Source: Cryptococcus deneoformans JEC21 (taxonomy: Eukaryota; Basidiomycota; Tremellomycetes; Tremellales; Cryptococcaceae). From it: a stretch of DNA of 64,000 bases. Shown one piece after another: positions 62,656-64,000 of this stretch (the first letter of the stretch is position 1; each line of letters begins with the position of its first letter). The notes under the pieces are model-generated. The model was given only the letters and a program-made list of their open reading frames with translations. It ran no database searches and was not told the origin of the DNA. Both the position numbers and the translations under genes were made by a program. The stretch covers positions 1,226,001 to 1,290,000 of the forward strand of contig NC_006686.1 in assembly GCF_000091045.1 (NCBI RefSeq), given 5' to 3'.

Positions 62656-64000
62656 TCAGAATACTATCTTCCAGCTCCCAGCTTTTATCTCGTCACGATC
62701 AAGTTTTATGAACCCACACTCTTCCTGCGACGAAACGTGCTCCTCAGTTTCTTCCTCTTTTTCTTCTTTCGGTGAATCCACTTTTTCAATCAGGATTCCC
62801 TCTGTTGTCACAGAAATGACCTTGACGAGGTTTAATTGCAATTGAGGAGAATGAGTATGCAAGTCCAGCACAAGCTCCTACAGCACACAATCAGTTGGAT
62901 GTCACTCTTTCCCTGGAGAATTCTTTGTATGCGTACTTTGCGAGCCAATATTGACCCAAATCTCAGTTGCGAAAGATTGTCCTCATCCAAAAACTTGAGA
63001 TCGTCGTATTTTTTTTCTGTCGACTCCCAAAAGACTTTATCCATAGCCATAGTCTCAGTTCCGTCATCATGTGCCTCACTTTCTGGGCCATGCTCTCCAG
63101 CGAATTCCTCCTCTTCCTCTGCTACTCCCCATTGTTGATTAGCGGGGCTCTCTTCGTTGTTACGATGCCCATTACTACTTCTTCCCAAGTTGGATTTACC
63201 GTACCATGAATCCCCGAACTCTGTTCTCGTGATAAAGATATTGTCGGGCAAGCTGGTTAACTCCGAAGGAGGTATATTGCGTAACGGTCTCAACGGCGTG
63301 CTGGTTGAGAAACTAAGATGTCGATGACCGTCCCCATCAACCGCATCTCCACAAAATATCCCATCCAGAGTCCAGTCTCTCTGTGATAAATTCTGTTGAG
63401 ATTGCAGGTGGTTTCGAGAGCCTCCCAATGAAAAAGCTGAACTGGGACTTTGATCAACTTCGGTCGTTGTATCTGGCAGTGACGCAGAAGCGCCGTCTGT
63501 GTCGGCATGAAACACTGTCTTCTTTCCCCTTAAGCCTGCCATTTCTCTCAAAAATCCTCTTTTCTTGTTTTTATTGGACATATCCTTGGGAATCGGTAAT
63601 TCAGGAGTGGTAAACGTTGTGGTGCCCTCATTGAACTGAGATGAGGATACTTGAACCGAGGGTTCTTGGTTGAAATCAATTCCTGTTGTAGAGACGTTGG
63701 CGCCACGATCTTGAACTGACTTTTGATATTGACGGGCAAGGCGGCGACGGGCGTTACGATTCCTTGTTTGTGGTTTGCCATGACCAGGAGGAACAGGAAG
63801 TTGCAAGAGACGAATCGCGCTTCTAGAGGGATGAAATCAGTTTAAAAACTGATCTTCAGCGGACCTTAACATACTCATTTCCGGTGTGAACCTTGAGGGA
63901 TTGTGCATGATTCTGTTGGGATTTCGATGAAAAGCCATCCTTCAACGAAGGCGGATTCTCAGAATCAAGAGAAGAGTTTGATCCTGATGAGGATGAGGAT
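62656..64000 (-). CDS. Partial protein, possibly coilin-like (5' end outside window)
   Basis: Runs in from the right edge; stop 62656-62658. Acidic/Ser-rich upstream sequence (SSSSSGSNSSLDSENPPS), then after an intron (about 63825-63868) SAIRLLQLPVPPGHGKPQTR and NRNARRRLARQYQK, a basic patch after a GHGKxxxRNxRRR motif. A disordered Ser/Glu-rich middle follows. A last exon pair encodes LSQLRFGSILARKVRIQRIL then ELVLDLHTHSPQLQLNLVKV and a Glu/Lys tail. The basic RRR patch near the junction and a small beta-rich C-terminal segment resemble coilin-type Cajal-body proteins (basic RNA-binding tract plus Tudor-like end), but similarity is weak and the N-terminus is unseen. Convergent with the MRX11-like gene, only 64 bp between stops. 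Confidence 0.55.

Overview
The window reads as nuclear DNA of a basidiomycete yeast, most like Cryptococcus (Tremellomycetes). Nearly every gene is cut by several short introns (often 45-70 nt) with GT..AG ends and CTRAC/CTAAC-type branch sites, genes are tightly packed on both strands, and the products are ordinary eukaryotic housekeeping proteins with fungal features (FLILHELTA protein, creC, Crb2, Amo1/Nup42 type nucleoporin). The species call is an inference from gene style and protein similarity. No plasmid, phage, transposon, CRISPR or secondary-metabolite cluster is visible.

Layout. 0-4 kb: NUP82 (partial, minus), a secreted CREG-like flavin-fold protein (minus), ribosomal protein S24 (plus). 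4.3-11.1 kb: haspin kinase (minus) and INCENP/Sli15 (plus) face away from each other across about 350 bp; these two proteins act in the same centromere pathway. 11.9-18.8 kb: an unidentified Cys-motif protein (plus), a very intron-rich unidentified minus-strand candidate gene, and a creC/WDR20 WD40 protein (plus). 19.1-32.5 kb: Rad4/XPC (minus), an M16 metalloprotease (plus), and the bromodomain-AAA ATPase Yta7/ATAD2 (plus). 32.6-40.6 kb: mitochondrial-type cupin (minus), CCCH/FG nucleoporin Nup42/Amo1 (minus), ClpX (plus), and a SYLF-domain protein (minus). 42-50.6 kb: mitochondrial uS2 (plus), a histidine phosphatase (plus), DNAJC3/p58IPK-like ER co-chaperone (minus), cyanase (plus), and a four-helix MARVEL-like membrane protein (minus). 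51.6 kb: an intron-containing tRNA-Asn. 52.6-64 kb: RPB12 (minus), GID2/RMD5 E3 ligase (plus), HDDC2-type nucleotidase (minus), Crb2/53BP1-like checkpoint mediator (plus), FLILHELTA mitochondrial protein (plus), and a partial, possibly coilin-like protein (minus).

How they fit together. The genes do not form one pathway. Local pairs are notable: haspin with INCENP (centromere recruitment of Aurora B), and several head-to-head pairs with short shared promoters (CREG/RPS24, Rad4/M16, Nup42/ClpX, DNAJC3/cyanase, RPB12/GID2, HDDC2/Crb2). Chromosome maintenance is well represented (haspin, INCENP, Rad4, Yta7, Crb2), as are mitochondrial functions (ClpX, uS2m, FLILHELTA, perhaps cupin and M16).

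The most unusual structural features are a predicted 2-nt internal microexon in RPB12, GC-AG introns in haspin and cyanase, an RPS24 whose first coding exon is only the ATG, a ClpX that keeps the IGF ClpP-docking tripeptide but carries a large insertion near the pore-2 loop, and a haspin with atypical catalytic-loop residues. I did not find evidence of a wholly new biological system. All exon joins are read by eye from splice signals and protein continuity.
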